Positions 1 through 7,478 of a DNA stretch of 64,000 nucleotides are shown piece after piece. Origin of the DNA: Streptomyces olindensis (GTDB taxonomy: Bacteria; Actinomycetota; Actinomycetes; Streptomycetales; Streptomycetaceae); the NCBI GenBank assembly GCA_000696115.1, contig JJOH01000017.1:196775-260774 (forward strand), given 5' to 3'. A program made the position numbers and the translations under genes. Positions within the stretch are counted from its first letter, which is position 1. Every line of letters starts with the position of its first letter. The notes beneath the pieces were generated by a model that worked only from the letters and a program-made list of their open reading frames with translations, made no database searches and had not been told where the DNA came from.

Positions 1-253
1 GGAGTACCAGGCGGACGCCTCCGGCGCCCAGCTCACGGGCGACCCGCTCGCCCTGGCCAGCGCCCTGCGCAAGCTCGAACTGGGCACGAAGCAGCTCCCG
101 CTGCCGCCCGAGCCCCGTATCGAGACCGCCAGCCACATGATGATCGCGAACCCGTTCCGCCCCGGTCAGGGCCTCTCGAAGATGTTCTCCACACACCCGC
201 CGATGGCGGACCGCATCGCCCGGCTCGAGAAGATGGCAGGTGGGAATCAGTGA
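1..253 (+). CDS. htpX: HtpX-type M48 metalloprotease, C-terminal end (cut by window edge)
   Basis: Only the last 83 residues are present; the frame is open from base 2 to the TGA at 251-253. The piece starts at EYQAD, which fits the family's third zinc ligand (the Glu of the E-x-x-AD segment), followed by SGAQLTGDP and ALRKLE and ending with [14 protein letters not shown], all typical of the HtpX tail. HtpX is a membrane zinc protease that degrades misfolded membrane proteins. The HExxH motif and membrane segments lie outside the window. The stop overlaps the GTG start of the next gene (GTGA), so the two are probably co-transcribed. Confidence 0.85.
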   Translation, partial: EYQADASGAQLTGDPLALASALRKLELGTKQLPLPPEPRIETASHMMIANPFRPGQGLSKMFSTHPPMADRIARLEKMAGGNQ

Positions 254-642
254 AGACCATCCTCAACGTCATATGGCTCGTCTTCAGCGGCTTCTGGCTG
301 TTCCTCGCCTACATGCTGGCGGGCCTGCTCCTCTGCATCACCATCATCGGCATCCCGTTCGGCGTCGCGGCCTTCCGCATCGGCGTCTACGCCCTGTGGC
401 CCTTCGGGTACACGACGGTCGAGCGCCGGGACGCGGGCGCCCCGTCCTGCGTCGGCAACGTGCTGTGGCTGGTCCTCGCGGGCTGGTGGCTGGCCCTCGG
501 CCACATCGCCACCGGCATCGCCCTGTGCGTCACGATCATCGGCATCCCGCTGGGCATCGCCAACTTCAAGCTGATCCCGGTCTCGCTGCTCCCGCTGGGC
601 CGCGACATCGTACGGACGGACGAGCCGTTCGCGGTGCGCTGA
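250..642 (+). CDS. YccF-domain inner membrane protein
   Basis: 130 residues made of two similar halves, each with a hydrophobic segment followed by the signature [10 protein letters not shown] (about residues 27-36) or [10 protein letters not shown] (about 92-101). This duplicated TIIGIP signature defines the YccF/DUF307 family of small membrane proteins of unknown function. The GTG start at 250 overlaps the upstream protease stop, giving translational coupling with htpX; a joint role in envelope stress is an inference from that. Up to four membrane segments can be drawn. Confidence 0.85.
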   Translation: MKTILNVIWLVFSGFWLFLAYMLAGLLLCITIIGIPFGVAAFRIGVYALWPFGYTTVERRDAGAPSCVGNVLWLVLAGWWLALGHIATGIALCVTIIGIPLGIANFKLIPVSLLPLGRDIVRTDEPFAVR

Positions 643-1005
643 CGCCGCGCCGAGGCAGCGCGGTATCCGAGCAGTTGCCGCCCCGAGCCACAGCCGGCAC
701 CCGCAACACACGCCGACCGGGCCGGACTTCCCCTCCCGCACGGGCAGGCACGCCGCAAGGCTCTTGACCGACGGCGGCCGTGAATGCCGGAGGTGAGCCA
801 CGCGCCACACCCCGCTGATCAGCGCAACCGGCGGTGACCCCCGGGACGTCCTACACGGCAAGACGGCGTGACCGCGCGCGGGCAACGACGCACACGGGAC
901 GCCCGACGTACGGCGCACGAGCACGGCCTGCCGGGAGCGAGATCCGGGAGCAGGATCACAGGGCCGGGACAGTGCGGGCACAGCGTGAAAGGGCAGGTTC
1001 ACGGC
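643..1005. other. Intergenic stretch without a supported gene
   Basis: 363 bases between the YccF gene and the GlsB-like gene. Open frames run through it on both strands but none shows a recognisable domain or a convincing ribosome site. I see no tRNA, strong hairpin or repeat here. It presumably carries the promoter of the following gene, which I cannot place with confidence. Confidence 0.5.
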
Positions 1006-1272
1006 ATGACCATCATCAGCTGGATCATCCTGGGACTGTTGGCCGGAGCCATCGCGAAGTTCCTGCTGCCGGGGCGCGACCCGGGCGGCCTCATCGGCAC
1101 GACCCTGATCGGCATCGCGGGCGCGTTCATCGGCGGCTGGATATCGGCCCGCTGGATGGACCACCCGATCACCAAGGACTTCTACGACGGCACCACCTGG
1201 GCCGCGGCGATCGGCGGATCGCTCGTCCTCCTGATCGCCTACCGCCTCCTGTTCGGCCACTCGCGCGATTGA
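1006..1272 (+). CDS. GlsB/YeaQ/YmgE family small membrane protein
   Basis: 88 residues beginning MTIISWIILGLLAGAIAKFL, then LPGRDPGGLIGTTLIGIAGAFIGG: three hydrophobic helices with glycine-rich turns, the pattern of the transglycosylase-associated (GlsB/YeaQ/YmgE) family. The biochemical function is unknown despite the family name; members are often stress-induced. The ATG at 1006 is chosen because the family signature begins there; the longer open frame upstream is low-complexity and Arg-rich. It is followed by a strong terminator shared with the convergent yajQ gene. Confidence 0.85.
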   Translation: MTIISWIILGLLAGAIAKFLLPGRDPGGLIGTTLIGIAGAFIGGWISARWMDHPITKDFYDGTTWAAAIGGSLVLLIAYRLLFGHSRD

Positions 1273-1313
1273 GCCGCGCGGAACCGCGCACACGGACCGC
1301 GGCCAGCAGGCGA

Positions 1314-1345
1314 GAAGGGTGGGCACCGGCAGGTGCCCACCCTTC
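1314..1345. terminator. Bidirectional terminator between the GlsB-like gene and yajQ
   Basis: Perfect 14-bp inverted repeat (GAAGGGTGGGCACC with its complement) around a 4-nt loop. It sits between two convergent genes, 41 bases after the GlsB-like stop and 43 bases beyond the yajQ stop, so it can end both transcripts. Confidence 0.85.
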
Positions 1346-1388
1346 CTCGTACCCGTGCAGAGCGTGGAGCCCAGGGACCCGAGCGGGC

Positions 1389-1877
1389 CTACCTGTAGTT
1401 CACGAACTGCATCGCGAAGTCGAAGTCCTTGCCCTTCAGCAGGGCGATGACGGCCTGCAGATCGTCACGGCTCTTGGAGCTGACCCGCAGCTCCTCGCCC
1501 TGCACCTGCGCCTTCACGCCCTTCGGGCCCTCGTCGCGGATGGTCTTCGCCACCTTCTTCGCGTTCTCCTGGGAGATGCCCTCCTTGATGGACGCGAAGA
1601 TCTTGTACTCCTTGCCGGAGAGCTGGGGCTCACCCGCGTCCAGGGCCTTCAGCGAGATGCCCCGCTTGATCAGCTTGGACTGGAAGACGTCGAGGACAGC
1701 CTTCACCCGCTCCTCGGAGTTCGCCTCCATGAGGATCTTCTCACCGGACCACGCGATCGAGGCGCCCACGCCCTTGAAGTCGTAGCGCTGCGAGATCTCC
1801 TTGGCGGCCTGGTTGAGGGCGTTGTCGACCTCCTGCCGCTCGACCTTCGAGACGATGTCGAAACTGGAGTCGGCCAT
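1389..1877 (-). CDS. YajQ-family nucleotide-binding protein
   Basis: 162 residues, the usual family length. It begins [12 protein letters not shown] and contains RYDFKG (about residues 31-36), LIKRG and the C-terminal [15 protein letters not shown], all characteristic of YajQ (UPF0234). The fold is two ferredoxin-like domains; some homologues bind cyclic di-GMP or tRNA, so the precise role here is open. An AAGGAG ribosome site precedes the ATG. It is a single-gene unit on the minus strand ending at the shared terminator. Confidence 0.92.
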   Translation of the reverse strand: MADSSFDIVSKVERQEVDNALNQAAKEISQRYDFKGVGASIAWSGEKILMEANSEERVKAVLDVFQSKLIKRGISLKALDAGEPQLSGKEYKIFASIKEGISQENAKKVAKTIRDEGPKGVKAQVQGEELRVSSKSRDDLQAVIALLKGKDFDFAMQFVNYR

Positions 1878-2096
1878 GTCCTGTGGCTCCTTGTATCGGG
1901 GTGCGTGTCGTGCGTACCGGCGTACGTGGCGGCCGCCGGGCCCGTTCAGGTCCCTGGCCGCATCCGGACAAGCCTAGCCACCCCCCGCCCTCCGGGCGCC
2001 GATCAATCGGGTGGCGAAGCACCCCTGCACATCGGGTATTGTTTACGTCGTTGCCACGGAGCGCCGCCGGAAAGCGGCTCGCCGGGCAGCTACCCC

Positions 2097-2178
2097 GGCG
2101 GTGTGCCCGAGCGGCCAAAGGGAGCAGACTGTAAATCTGCCGGCTCAGCCTTCCCAGGTTCGAATCCTGGCGCCGCCA
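2097..2178 (+). tRNA. tRNA-Tyr(GTA)
   Basis: 82-nt class II tRNA with a long variable arm. The acceptor stem GGCGGTG pairs with CGCCGCC (one G-U) and the discriminator is A2178. The anticodon loop CTGTAAA gives anticodon GTA, and the T-arm reads CCAGG-TTCGAAT-CCTGG. CCA is not encoded. A very strong hairpin follows immediately. Remnants of an integrase-like gene lie directly downstream, and tRNA genes are common integration sites. Confidence 0.97.
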
Positions 2179-2186
2179 CACGGGAA

Positions 2187-2233
2187 ACGAAGGGCCCGTG
2201 ACCTGCGAATACAGCAGGTCACGGGCCCTTCGT
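2187..2233. terminator. Terminator downstream of tRNA-Tyr
   Basis: Perfect 20-bp inverted repeat (arms 2187-2206 and 2214-2233, core AGGGCCCGTGACCTGC) with a 7-nt loop, 8 bases after the tRNA. It ends the tRNA transcript and could also stop leftward transcription from the remnant genes. Confidence 0.85.
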
Positions 2234-2505
2234 CATGCGGTCGTGAGATCACCTTGCGAGCCTCTCGGCGGAGGGGCGTCACGTCCACGGTGATCAGCCG
2301 TGCCCGTGCGGGCGCGCTCCTGGAACTCCGCCTTCGCCGCCTCGTCGCAGCCCCTTCGGGATCTTCCGGATCCGGCGTCCACGGGGGACGGCACAGCCAC
2401 GCCGCGGACACCGGCCCGCTCGGCCACAAGCGGCGGCTCGGCAACGGAACCGGGCCCGGTGGACAGCGCGGCGTGACGAAGATCATAAAGGTGCTCGCCC
2501 GGGCG
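2234..2505 (-). pseudogene. Probable remnant of a tyrosine recombinase (integrase) C-terminus
   Basis: Read on the minus strand from about 2503, one frame gives GEHLYDLRHAALST followed by PLVAERAG. This resembles the H/R-x-x-R catalytic box region of actinomycete integrases, where DLRHxxLSTWL precedes VAERAGHS. After that the similarity collapses: the expected catalytic Tyr segment is not recognisable and there is no start codon in context. I read it as a decayed tail of an integrative element next to tRNA-Tyr. The match is short, so a chance resemblance is possible. Confidence 0.4.
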
Positions 2506-2510
2506 TGCCG

Positions 2511-3196
2511 TCAGCGTCGGCGGGCCTCCGGCTGCAAGGCCGGATTGACGAAGCTGCTGTCGGCCGGGTTGATGACCGTGCCGGGCGTGACGAGTTCGTC
2601 GATGCGGTCCAGGACCGCGGCGTCGAGGGTCACGTCGGCCGCGGGCAACTGCGTCCGAAGGTGCTGCAGCGTGCGCGGGCCGATGAGGGCGGAGGTGACC
2701 GAGGGGTGGTTGAGCGTGAACGCGATGGCTATCTCGATCAGCGTCATGCCGTTGTCCTCGGCCAGCCGGGCGAGAGCCTCGGTCGCCTCCAGCTTGCGCT
2801 GGTTGACCGGCAGGGACATGTCGAAGCGGTCGGCCAGTCGCTGCCGGGCCGGGGAGGGGGTCGGCAGGTCGGCGTCCTGGCGCCAGCGGCCGGAGAGCCA
2901 GCCGCCTGCCAGCGGGCTGTAGGTGATCACTCCCATGCCGTGCCGGGCGGCGGTGGGCAGGACGTCGGCCTCGATGCCGCGCACCAGCATGGAGTACGGC
3001 GCCTGCTCGCACACGAACCGCTCCAGGCGCCGGTCGTGAGCGGCCCACTGAGCCTCGACGATCTGGCTGCCGGGGAAGGTGGACGAGCCGAGGTAGCGGA
3101 CCTTGCCCTGGCGCACCAGGTCCGTCAGGGCGCCCAGCGTCTCGGAGATGTCGGTGTCGGGGGAGGGCCGGTGCACCTGGTAGGGCAGGAACCCGA
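2511..3196 (-). pseudogene. Aldo/keto reductase, 5'-truncated
   Basis: The frame runs YQVHRPSPDTDISETLGALT, then KVRYLGSSTFP, GVITYSPLAGGWLSGR and ALIGPRTLQHL, the second two-thirds of a roughly 330-residue aldo/keto reductase (NADPH-dependent TIM barrel). About the first 100 residues are missing, including the Asp, Tyr and Lys of the catalytic tetrad; only the segment around the catalytic His (VHRP) survives. The in-frame start at 3176 (GTG encoding MHRPSP) lies inside what should be a beta strand. Similarity stops exactly where a 13-bp tandem repeat begins, so a deletion has probably removed the 5' end. It is unlikely to make an active enzyme. Confidence 0.8.
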
Positions 3197-3248
3197 CCGG
3201 TGTCAGTGCCCGGTGTCAGTGCCCGGTGTCAGTGCTCGGTGTCGGCCC
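3197..3248. repeat. 13-bp tandem repeat, three exact copies plus one diverged
   Basis: The unit CCGGTGTCAGTGC occurs exactly at 3197-3209, 3210-3222 and 3223-3235, followed by a fourth copy with 9 of 13 matches (TCGGTGTCGGCCC). It lies at the break where the aldo/keto reductase loses its 5' part and where the neighbouring regulator fragment ends; the regulator's stop codon is in the third copy. It looks like a scar of slippage or end joining. Confidence 0.9.
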
Positions 3249-3417
3249 GTGCGGCGGGCTCGGTCTCGTGGTTCGGGGCCGCCCAACTGGCGAGGAGGCG
3301 CAGGGCGTCCGCGGTCGGCGTTCCCGGATCGGCGCTGAAGACGGTGAGGGACAGGCCCTCGTCGCCGGGCAGGTCGAGGGTCTCGTGGACCAGCGCCAGC
3401 TCAGGACGGAGAGGCAT
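3229..3417 (-). pseudogene. C-terminal fragment of an MmyB-like XRE regulator
   Basis: 62 residues reading LVHETLDLPGDEGLSLTVF, SADPGTPTADALRLLASW and a short tail. In full-length Streptomyces XRE regulators this is the end of the MmyB-like ligand-binding domain (LALPGD..L.VY.AEPGSPSAEAL.LLAS). The helix-turn-helix part is absent: upstream sequence on this strand does not continue the homology. Such regulators are often paired with aldo/keto reductases, so this and the truncated reductase may be the two ends of one deletion. Confidence 0.6.
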
Positions 3418-3448
3418 GCCCGGCCCGTCGGCGCGGCACACTGACCCC

Positions 3449-3661
3449 ATGTCCACCCGCCGCAGAGCCTGCCCCGAGTGCCGCCGAGAGATCGCCGTCG
3501 TCGCCGGGCGGTACGCGCGGCACGACCCGCCCGGCGCCCGCGAGCACGGCGAACTCACCTCGTGCCCGGGCTCCCGCCGCCAGGCCCGCCCCGGCCCGGA
3601 GCAACCGTCCCTGGACGGCTACGCGGTGCCGGAGTTCCCGGGCCAACTGCCCCTGTTCTAG
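3449..3661 (+). CDS. Small protein with a CxxC motif, function unknown
   Basis: 70 residues: MSTRRRACPECRREIAVVAG, then RYARHDPPGAR, a single SCPGS and a C-terminal PEFPGQLPLF. The Cys-Pro-x-Cys near the N-terminus followed by a later His and Cys suggests a small zinc ribbon, and the short hydrophobic tail is seen in small Streptomyces proteins. The start is the ATG at 3449; no good ribosome site precedes it. It faces away from the decayed genes and converges with the next gene. No specific role can be assigned. Confidence 0.6.
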   Translation: MSTRRRACPECRREIAVVAGRYARHDPPGAREHGELTSCPGSRRQARPGPEQPSLDGYAVPEFPGQLPLF

Positions 3662-3691
3662 GCGCTCCCGCTGTGCGGGGTGCCCCGAACC

Positions 3692-4348
3692 TCAGTTCCC
3701 CGCCACCGACTTCACCGCCACCGACACCGGCGCCGAACCGCTGATCAGCTCCAGGGTGAGCCCGGCCGTCGCGGGAGTGTCCGCCAACTCGGCCAGGACG
3801 GCGGCCACGTCCTCACGCGGGATCGGCCCCCGGCCCGTGTGCGCCTCCAGGCGGACGAGGCCGGTGCCTGCGTCGTCGGTGAGCCGGCCGGGGCGCAGGA
3901 TCGTCCAGTCCAGGGCGTCCAGGCCGCGCACATACGCGTCCGCCTCACCCTTGGCACGCAGGTACACGTCGAAGATCTCGTCGCCCTCGTGCTCCGGGTC
4001 GGCCCCCATGGACGACACGATCAGGAAGCGCCGCACGCCCGCCTTCACCGCCGCGTCCGCGAAGAGGACCGCCGCGGCCTTGTCCACCGTGTCCTTGCGG
4101 GCCGCCCCGCTGCCCGGGCCCGCGCCCGCCGCGAAGACCGCCACGTCGGCGCCCCGCAGCCGCTCCGCGACCTCGTCCACGGACGCCGACTCCAGGTCGA
4201 GCACGACCGGTTCCGCACCGGCCTGCCGCAGATCGTCTGCCTGCTCGGCCTTGCGGATGATCCCCGCTACCTCGTCCCCGCGCGCGGCGAGCAACCGCTC
4301 CAGCCGCAACGCGATCTGACCATGACCACCAGCGATGACAATGCGCAT
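3692..4348 (-). CDS. NAD(P)-binding SDR-like protein (NAD(P)H-binding family)
   Basis: 218 residues. The N-terminus MRIVIAGGHGQIALRLERLL carries the Rossmann glycine motif GGHGQI, followed by an acidic beta2 end (VVLDLE), VFAAGAGPGSGAARKDTVD, a strand FLIVSSMGAD and DWTILRPGRLTD, all typical of atypical SDRs of the NAD(P)-binding/YwnB type. The classical YxxxK catalytic pair is not evident, so it may be a nucleotide-binding regulator or a reductase of unknown substrate. The ATG at 4348 is exactly 7 nt after TACGGT, so a leaderless transcript fits and the longer upstream frame is not needed. Confidence 0.85.
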   Translation of the reverse strand: MRIVIAGGHGQIALRLERLLAARGDEVAGIIRKAEQADDLRQAGAEPVVLDLESASVDEVAERLRGADVAVFAAGAGPGSGAARKDTVDKAAAVLFADAAVKAGVRRFLIVSSMGADPEHEGDEIFDVYLRAKGEADAYVRGLDALDWTILRPGRLTDDAGTGLVRLEAHTGRGPIPREDVAAVLAELADTPATAGLTLELISGSAPVSVAVKSVAGN

Positions 4349-4456
4349 GCCTTCGACCGTACGCCCGGACAGCCCCGTCCGCCGCACGACTTGGACCACA
4401 CCCCGCCACGGCCCCTACGGCCCCCGGCCATGACCCGTACGCCCCCGCCACGGCCC

Positions 4457-5761
4457 CTACGACACCTCGCCCCGCCCCTGCCGTGGCAGCCCCAGCTCCA
4501 CCGAGGCCGTCGAGCTGCAGTACTCCCGCACCGCGCTGGTCCGCGCCACCACGCGCCCCCGGTGCACGACCACCCTGCTGTACGCCAGCGACAGCGCCCC
4601 CGCCAGCCGGTCCCCGCGTACCGCCAGCAACTCGGCCGGGAAACCCGCCTCCACCCGCACCTCGGGCAGCCCCAGCACCGCCCGCGCCGATGAGCTCACC
4701 GTGTCGTACGCCTCCTCGGGCGCCAGCCCGTACCGCGAGGCCAGCAGGAAGGCCGCCTCCAGCGGGTCACCGCGCCCCACCGGGTTCGACACGTCCCGCA
4801 ACGCCCCGCTCCCGGCGGCCACCCGCACCCCGGCCGAGCGCAGCAGCCGCACGGGAGCCGCCCCCCGCCGGTCGACACCGCCGCAACCGCCCTGCGGCAG
4901 GCACACCACCGCCACCCCGGCCGCCGCCAGCTGGTCGGCCGTACGCGAGGCCACCTCGGACGGAAGTCGGCCGAGGTCCCCGCACGGGCTGAGCGTCACC
5001 CCGGGACGCAGCCCGCCCGCCATGGCCGCGAGCCGGGCCAGCCGCGCCGGATCCCCCGCGTCCGTGTGCAGGTCGACGGGGCAGCCGTGCTCGGAAGCCA
5101 CCTCCAGGACCGCCTCCACGTACCCCGCGGGATCGGGGTCGAGGTCGGGCCGGCCGCCCACCACCGAGGCGCCCATCTTCACCGCGTCCCGCAGCACCGC
5201 CAGCCCGTCCGCCCCGGCCACCCCGGTCAGCACCCGGGGCATCGCCACCGTCGTCAGCTCCGCGAGCCCGCGCAGCGCCCGCCGCGCCCGCAGCACCGCC
5301 GCCAGCGCGCCCAGCCCCTGGACGTCTCCCACGCGCACGTGCGCCCGCACCGCCGTCGCCCCGTGCCCGAGCTGGAGCAGCGCGGCCTCGGTCGCCCGGC
5401 GCTGGACGTCCTGGGGCTCGTACGAGACCGGCCCCTCGGCGTCTGCCGACAGGGCGGTGTCTGCGTGCGCGTGCGGTTCGGCCGGGGCGGGCAGCAGCAG
5501 GTAGCCGCTGAGGTCCACCCGCGCCCCGCACGCGCGCGTGCCGCCCGCCGCCAGGCTGCCGGCCGTGCCGACGGCCTCGATGCGCCCACCGCCAAGCCGT
5601 ACGTCCACCGTCCTGCCGTCGGTGAGCCGCGCCCCGCACAGCAGCAGCGAGGACGCGTCGGCCGGACCCGGCGAGGACGACGGGGGCTGGGGTGGCTGCG
5701 GCTGGCTGTCGGGCATCGCGCTCCAGGGGCTCGGGCTGCGCACGCGAGGACGCATGATCAC
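4457..5761 (-). CDS. Amidohydrolase-family protein with altered metal site
   Basis: 434 residues; an alternative ATG at 5716 (MPDSQPQ) would give a shorter form. The order of motifs is that of cytosine deaminase-like amidohydrolases: EPHAHAD (H97, H99), a middle VDLHTD (H231), then LSPCGDLG where the family has SHC, then AAGSGALRDVSNPVG where the family has GSD. The fourth His ligand and the catalytic Asp are therefore replaced. The C-terminal beta-sandwich segment (LLAVRGDRLAGALSLAYS) is intact. Either this branch uses other residues or it has lost hydrolase activity; the substrate is unknown. The N-terminal 40 residues are Pro/Ser-rich and probably disordered. Confidence 0.8.
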   Translation of the reverse strand: MIMRPRVRSPSPWSAMPDSQPQPPQPPSSSPGPADASSLLLCGARLTDGRTVDVRLGGGRIEAVGTAGSLAAGGTRACGARVDLSGYLLLPAPAEPHAHADTALSADAEGPVSYEPQDVQRRATEAALLQLGHGATAVRAHVRVGDVQGLGALAAVLRARRALRGLAELTTVAMPRVLTGVAGADGLAVLRDAVKMGASVVGGRPDLDPDPAGYVEAVLEVASEHGCPVDLHTDAGDPARLARLAAMAGGLRPGVTLSPCGDLGRLPSEVASRTADQLAAAGVAVVCLPQGGCGGVDRRGAAPVRLLRSAGVRVAAGSGALRDVSNPVGRGDPLEAAFLLASRYGLAPEEAYDTVSSSARAVLGLPEVRVEAGFPAELLAVRGDRLAGALSLAYSRVVVHRGRVVARTSAVREYCSSTASVELGLPRQGRGEVS

Positions 5762-5914
5762 TCAGAGTGAGTCGAGCCTAGGACGGCCTCCCGCCCGTCG
5801 CGGGGAGGAGCGCAATAGTCGTACCGGTGTGGTCCCGCCGTGCGGGAAGGGAGGCACACACGGGGCGGCTGGGAGGACGGTCCGGGCGTGCGGGCAGGGC
5901 GCCTCGAAACGGAT

Positions 5915-5944
5915 TTGGGTGAACGGCGGCGGACCGTGTAATGT
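5915..5944 (+). promoter_or_regulatory. Candidate promoter of the tRNA-Thr/tRNA-Met unit
   Basis: TTGGGT (5915-5920), an 18-bp spacer, then TAATGT (5939-5944) match the main-sigma TTGAC/TANNNT pattern. The -10 ends 11 bases before the mature 5' end of tRNA-Thr. Confidence 0.5.
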
Positions 5945-5955
5945 CTTCATCGCTC

Positions 5956-6028
5956 GCCCCAATAGCTCAGTCGGCAGAGCGTCTCCATGGTAAGGAGAAG
6001 GTCAACGGTTCGATTCCGTTTTGGGGCT
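5956..6028 (+). tRNA. tRNA-Thr(GGT)
   Basis: 73 nt. Acceptor stem GCCCCAA pairs perfectly with TTGGGGC and the discriminator is T. D-arm GCTC-AGTCGGCA-GAGC; anticodon stem TCTCC/GGAGA around loop ATGGTAA gives anticodon GGT; T-arm AACGG-TTCGATT-CCGTT. CCA is not encoded. It lies 45 bases before tRNA-Met in the same direction. Confidence 0.97.
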
Positions 6029-6073
6029 CTGGTGTGAACGGCTCCCGTCGCGAGGCGGGACCGGCCACATCAA

Positions 6074-6146
6074 AGCGGTGTAGCTCAGTCGGTAGAGCAA
6101 GCGGCTCATAATCGCTGTGTCACCGGTTCAAGTCCGGTCACCGCTA
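6074..6146 (+). tRNA. tRNA-Met(CAT), elongator type
   Basis: 73 nt. Acceptor AGCGGTG pairs with CACCGCT, including the first A-U pair; an initiator tRNA would have an unpaired first base. Anticodon stem AGCGG/TCGCT around loop CTCATAA gives CAT; T-arm ACCGG-TTCAAGT-CCGGT. CAT could also be a lysidine-modified tRNA-Ile, but the Thr-Met-rpmG order is the usual actinomycete position of elongator Met. Confidence 0.9.
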
Positions 6147-6151
6147 CTCTC

Positions 6152-6189
6152 AGTAGCCGATTGCGGGGTCGGTCCTTCGATCGGCTACT
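6152..6189 (+). terminator. Hairpin between tRNA-Met and rpmG
   Basis: Perfect 10-bp inverted repeat AGTAGCCGAT / ATCGGCTACT with an 18-nt loop, followed by CTTCTT. It begins 6 bases after tRNA-Met and ends 46 bases before rpmG; it may end or process the tRNA transcript. Confidence 0.6.
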
Positions 6190-6235
6190 CTTCTTGCGTT
6201 AATCAGAATCAATCCGTTCGTCAAGGAGCACTCAC

Positions 6236-6400
6236 GTGGCTGCCACCGACGTCCGCCCGAAGATCACGCTGGCCTGCGTGGAGTGCAAGGAGCGGAACTA
6301 CATCACCAAGAAGAACCGGCGTAACAACCCGGACCGTCTTGAGATGAAGAAGCACTGCCCGCGTTGCAACGCGCACACCGCGCACCGCGAGACGCGATAA
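6236..6400 (+). CDS. rpmG: 50S ribosomal protein L33, zinc-binding form
   Basis: 54 residues beginning [20 protein letters not shown], with [19 protein letters not shown] and a second pair CPRC. The two CxxC pairs (CVEC and CPRC) make this the zinc-ribbon (C+) form of L33, the housekeeping copy rather than a zinc-free paralogue. The GTG start at 6236 follows a CAAGGAG ribosome site. In actinomycetes this copy sits between tRNA-Met and the MaoC dehydratase pair, as here. Confidence 0.95.
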   Translation: MAATDVRPKITLACVECKERNYITKKNRRNNPDRLEMKKHCPRCNAHTAHRETR

Positions 6401-6500
6401 AACAGGCTCGTACGCGAGGCCGCTCCCGAGTGATCGGGGGCGGCCTCGCGTCGTTGAATGACCCGTACCGTTCAGTAGCGCAATCAGGAGGTGCCGGGCC

Positions 6501-6953
6501 ATGGCGCTCGACCAGTCCTTCGTGGGGCGGACGTACCCGCCCACCGAGCCGTACGAGGTGGGCCGGGAGAAGATCCGCGAGTTCGCCGAGGCGGTCGGGG
6601 ACGCCAACCCGGCGTACACGGACGCGGAGGCCGCCAAGGCGCTCGGTCACCCGGACGTCATCGCCCCGCCGACCTTCGTGTTCTCTATCACCTTCAAGGC
6701 GGCCGGCCAGGTCGTCCAGGACCCCCGGCTCGGCCTGGACTACAGCCGGGTGGTGCACGGCGACCAGAAGTTCGCCTACCGCCGCCCGGTCCGCGCCGGC
6801 GACCGGCTCACGGTCACCTCGACCATCGAGGCGATCAAGTCCCTCGCGGGCAACGACATCCTGGACATCCGCGGCGAGGTCCACGATGAGGCCGGCGACC
6901 ACGTCGTGACCGCCTGGACCAAGCTCGTGGCCCGCGCGGCCGAGGAGGCGTGA
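6501..6953 (+). CDS. MaoC-family dehydratase, N-terminal-type subunit (HadA-like)
   Basis: 150 residues beginning MALDQSFVGRTYPPTEPYEV, with REKIREFAEAVGDANPAYTD, APPTFVFSITFKAAGQV, YSRVVHGDQKFAYRRPVRAG and a final VVTAWTKLVARA. This is the MaoC_dehydrat_N hot-dog fold, which lacks a full active site and pairs with a catalytic partner. The order rpmG-this gene-MaoC matches mycobacterial rpmG2-hadA-hadB, where the complex dehydrates 3-hydroxyacyl-ACP. Streptomyces makes no mycolic acids, so the substrate here is open. AGGAGG lies 8 bases upstream of the ATG. Confidence 0.88.
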   Translation: MALDQSFVGRTYPPTEPYEVGREKIREFAEAVGDANPAYTDAEAAKALGHPDVIAPPTFVFSITFKAAGQVVQDPRLGLDYSRVVHGDQKFAYRRPVRAGDRLTVTSTIEAIKSLAGNDILDIRGEVHDEAGDHVVTAWTKLVARAAEEA

Positions 6954-7390
6954 GCGATCCCATGACGGCGAAGATCTCCTACTCCGACGTCGAGGTCGGC
7001 ACCGAACTGCCCGCGCAGACCTTCCCCGTGACCCGCGCGACCCTCGTCCAGTACGCGGGCGCCTCCGGCGACTTCAACCCCATCCACTGGAACGAGAAGT
7101 TCGCCAAGGAGGTCGGCCTGCCGGACGTCATCGCGCACGGCATGTTCACCATGGCCGAGGCGATCCGCGTGGTCACCGACTGGGTCGGCGACCCCGGCGC
7201 GGTCGTCGAGTACGGCGTCCGCTTCACCAAGCCGGTCGTCGTGCCCAACGACGACAAGGGCGCCGAGATCGAGGTCAGCGGCAAGGTCGCGGCCAAGCTC
7301 GACGACAACACGGTCCGCGTGGACCTGACGGCGACCAGCGCCGGGCAGAAGGTGCTGGGCATGTCGCGGGCGGTCGTACGGCTGGCCTGA
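6950..7390 (+). CDS. MaoC-family (R)-specific hydratase, catalytic subunit (HadB-like)
   Basis: 146 residues (134 to 142 if the ATG at 6962 is used). It contains the hydratase-2 active-site segment YAGASGDFNPIHWNEKFAKE with the Asp and His of the catalytic pair, GLPDVIAHGMFTMAEAIR, and VRFTKPVVVPN. It belongs to the hot-dog-fold enoyl hydratases acting on acyl thioesters. The GTG start overlaps the upstream stop (GTGA), so the two subunits are translationally coupled and likely form a heterodimer. Confidence 0.9.
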   Translation: MSDPMTAKISYSDVEVGTELPAQTFPVTRATLVQYAGASGDFNPIHWNEKFAKEVGLPDVIAHGMFTMAEAIRVVTDWVGDPGAVVEYGVRFTKPVVVPNDDKGAEIEVSGKVAAKLDDNTVRVDLTATSAGQKVLGMSRAVVRLA

Positions 7391-7411
7391 GGCCGGACAC
7401 GAGGTACCGAG

Positions 7412-7446
7412 GTAAGGGGCGCTCTCCACTGCGGGGCGCCCCTTAC
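7412..7446 (+). terminator. Terminator after the MaoC pair
   Basis: Perfect 11-bp inverted repeat GTAAGGGGCGC / GCGCCCCTTAC with a 13-nt loop, 21 bases after the stop codon of the catalytic subunit. Confidence 0.8.
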
Positions 7447-7478
7447 GTGTCGGTGGAGGGGGATGGATGGACCTGCGC

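Noticed and set aside
2097-3450. An intact integrated element with attachment sites at tRNA-Tyr
   Set aside because: I could find no second copy of the tRNA 3' end in the window and no replication or transfer genes, so only a decayed trace is claimed.
6074-6146. tRNA(CAT) as an initiator tRNA
   Set aside because: The first acceptor base is paired (A-U) and the anticodon stem lacks the run of G-C pairs of initiator tRNA.
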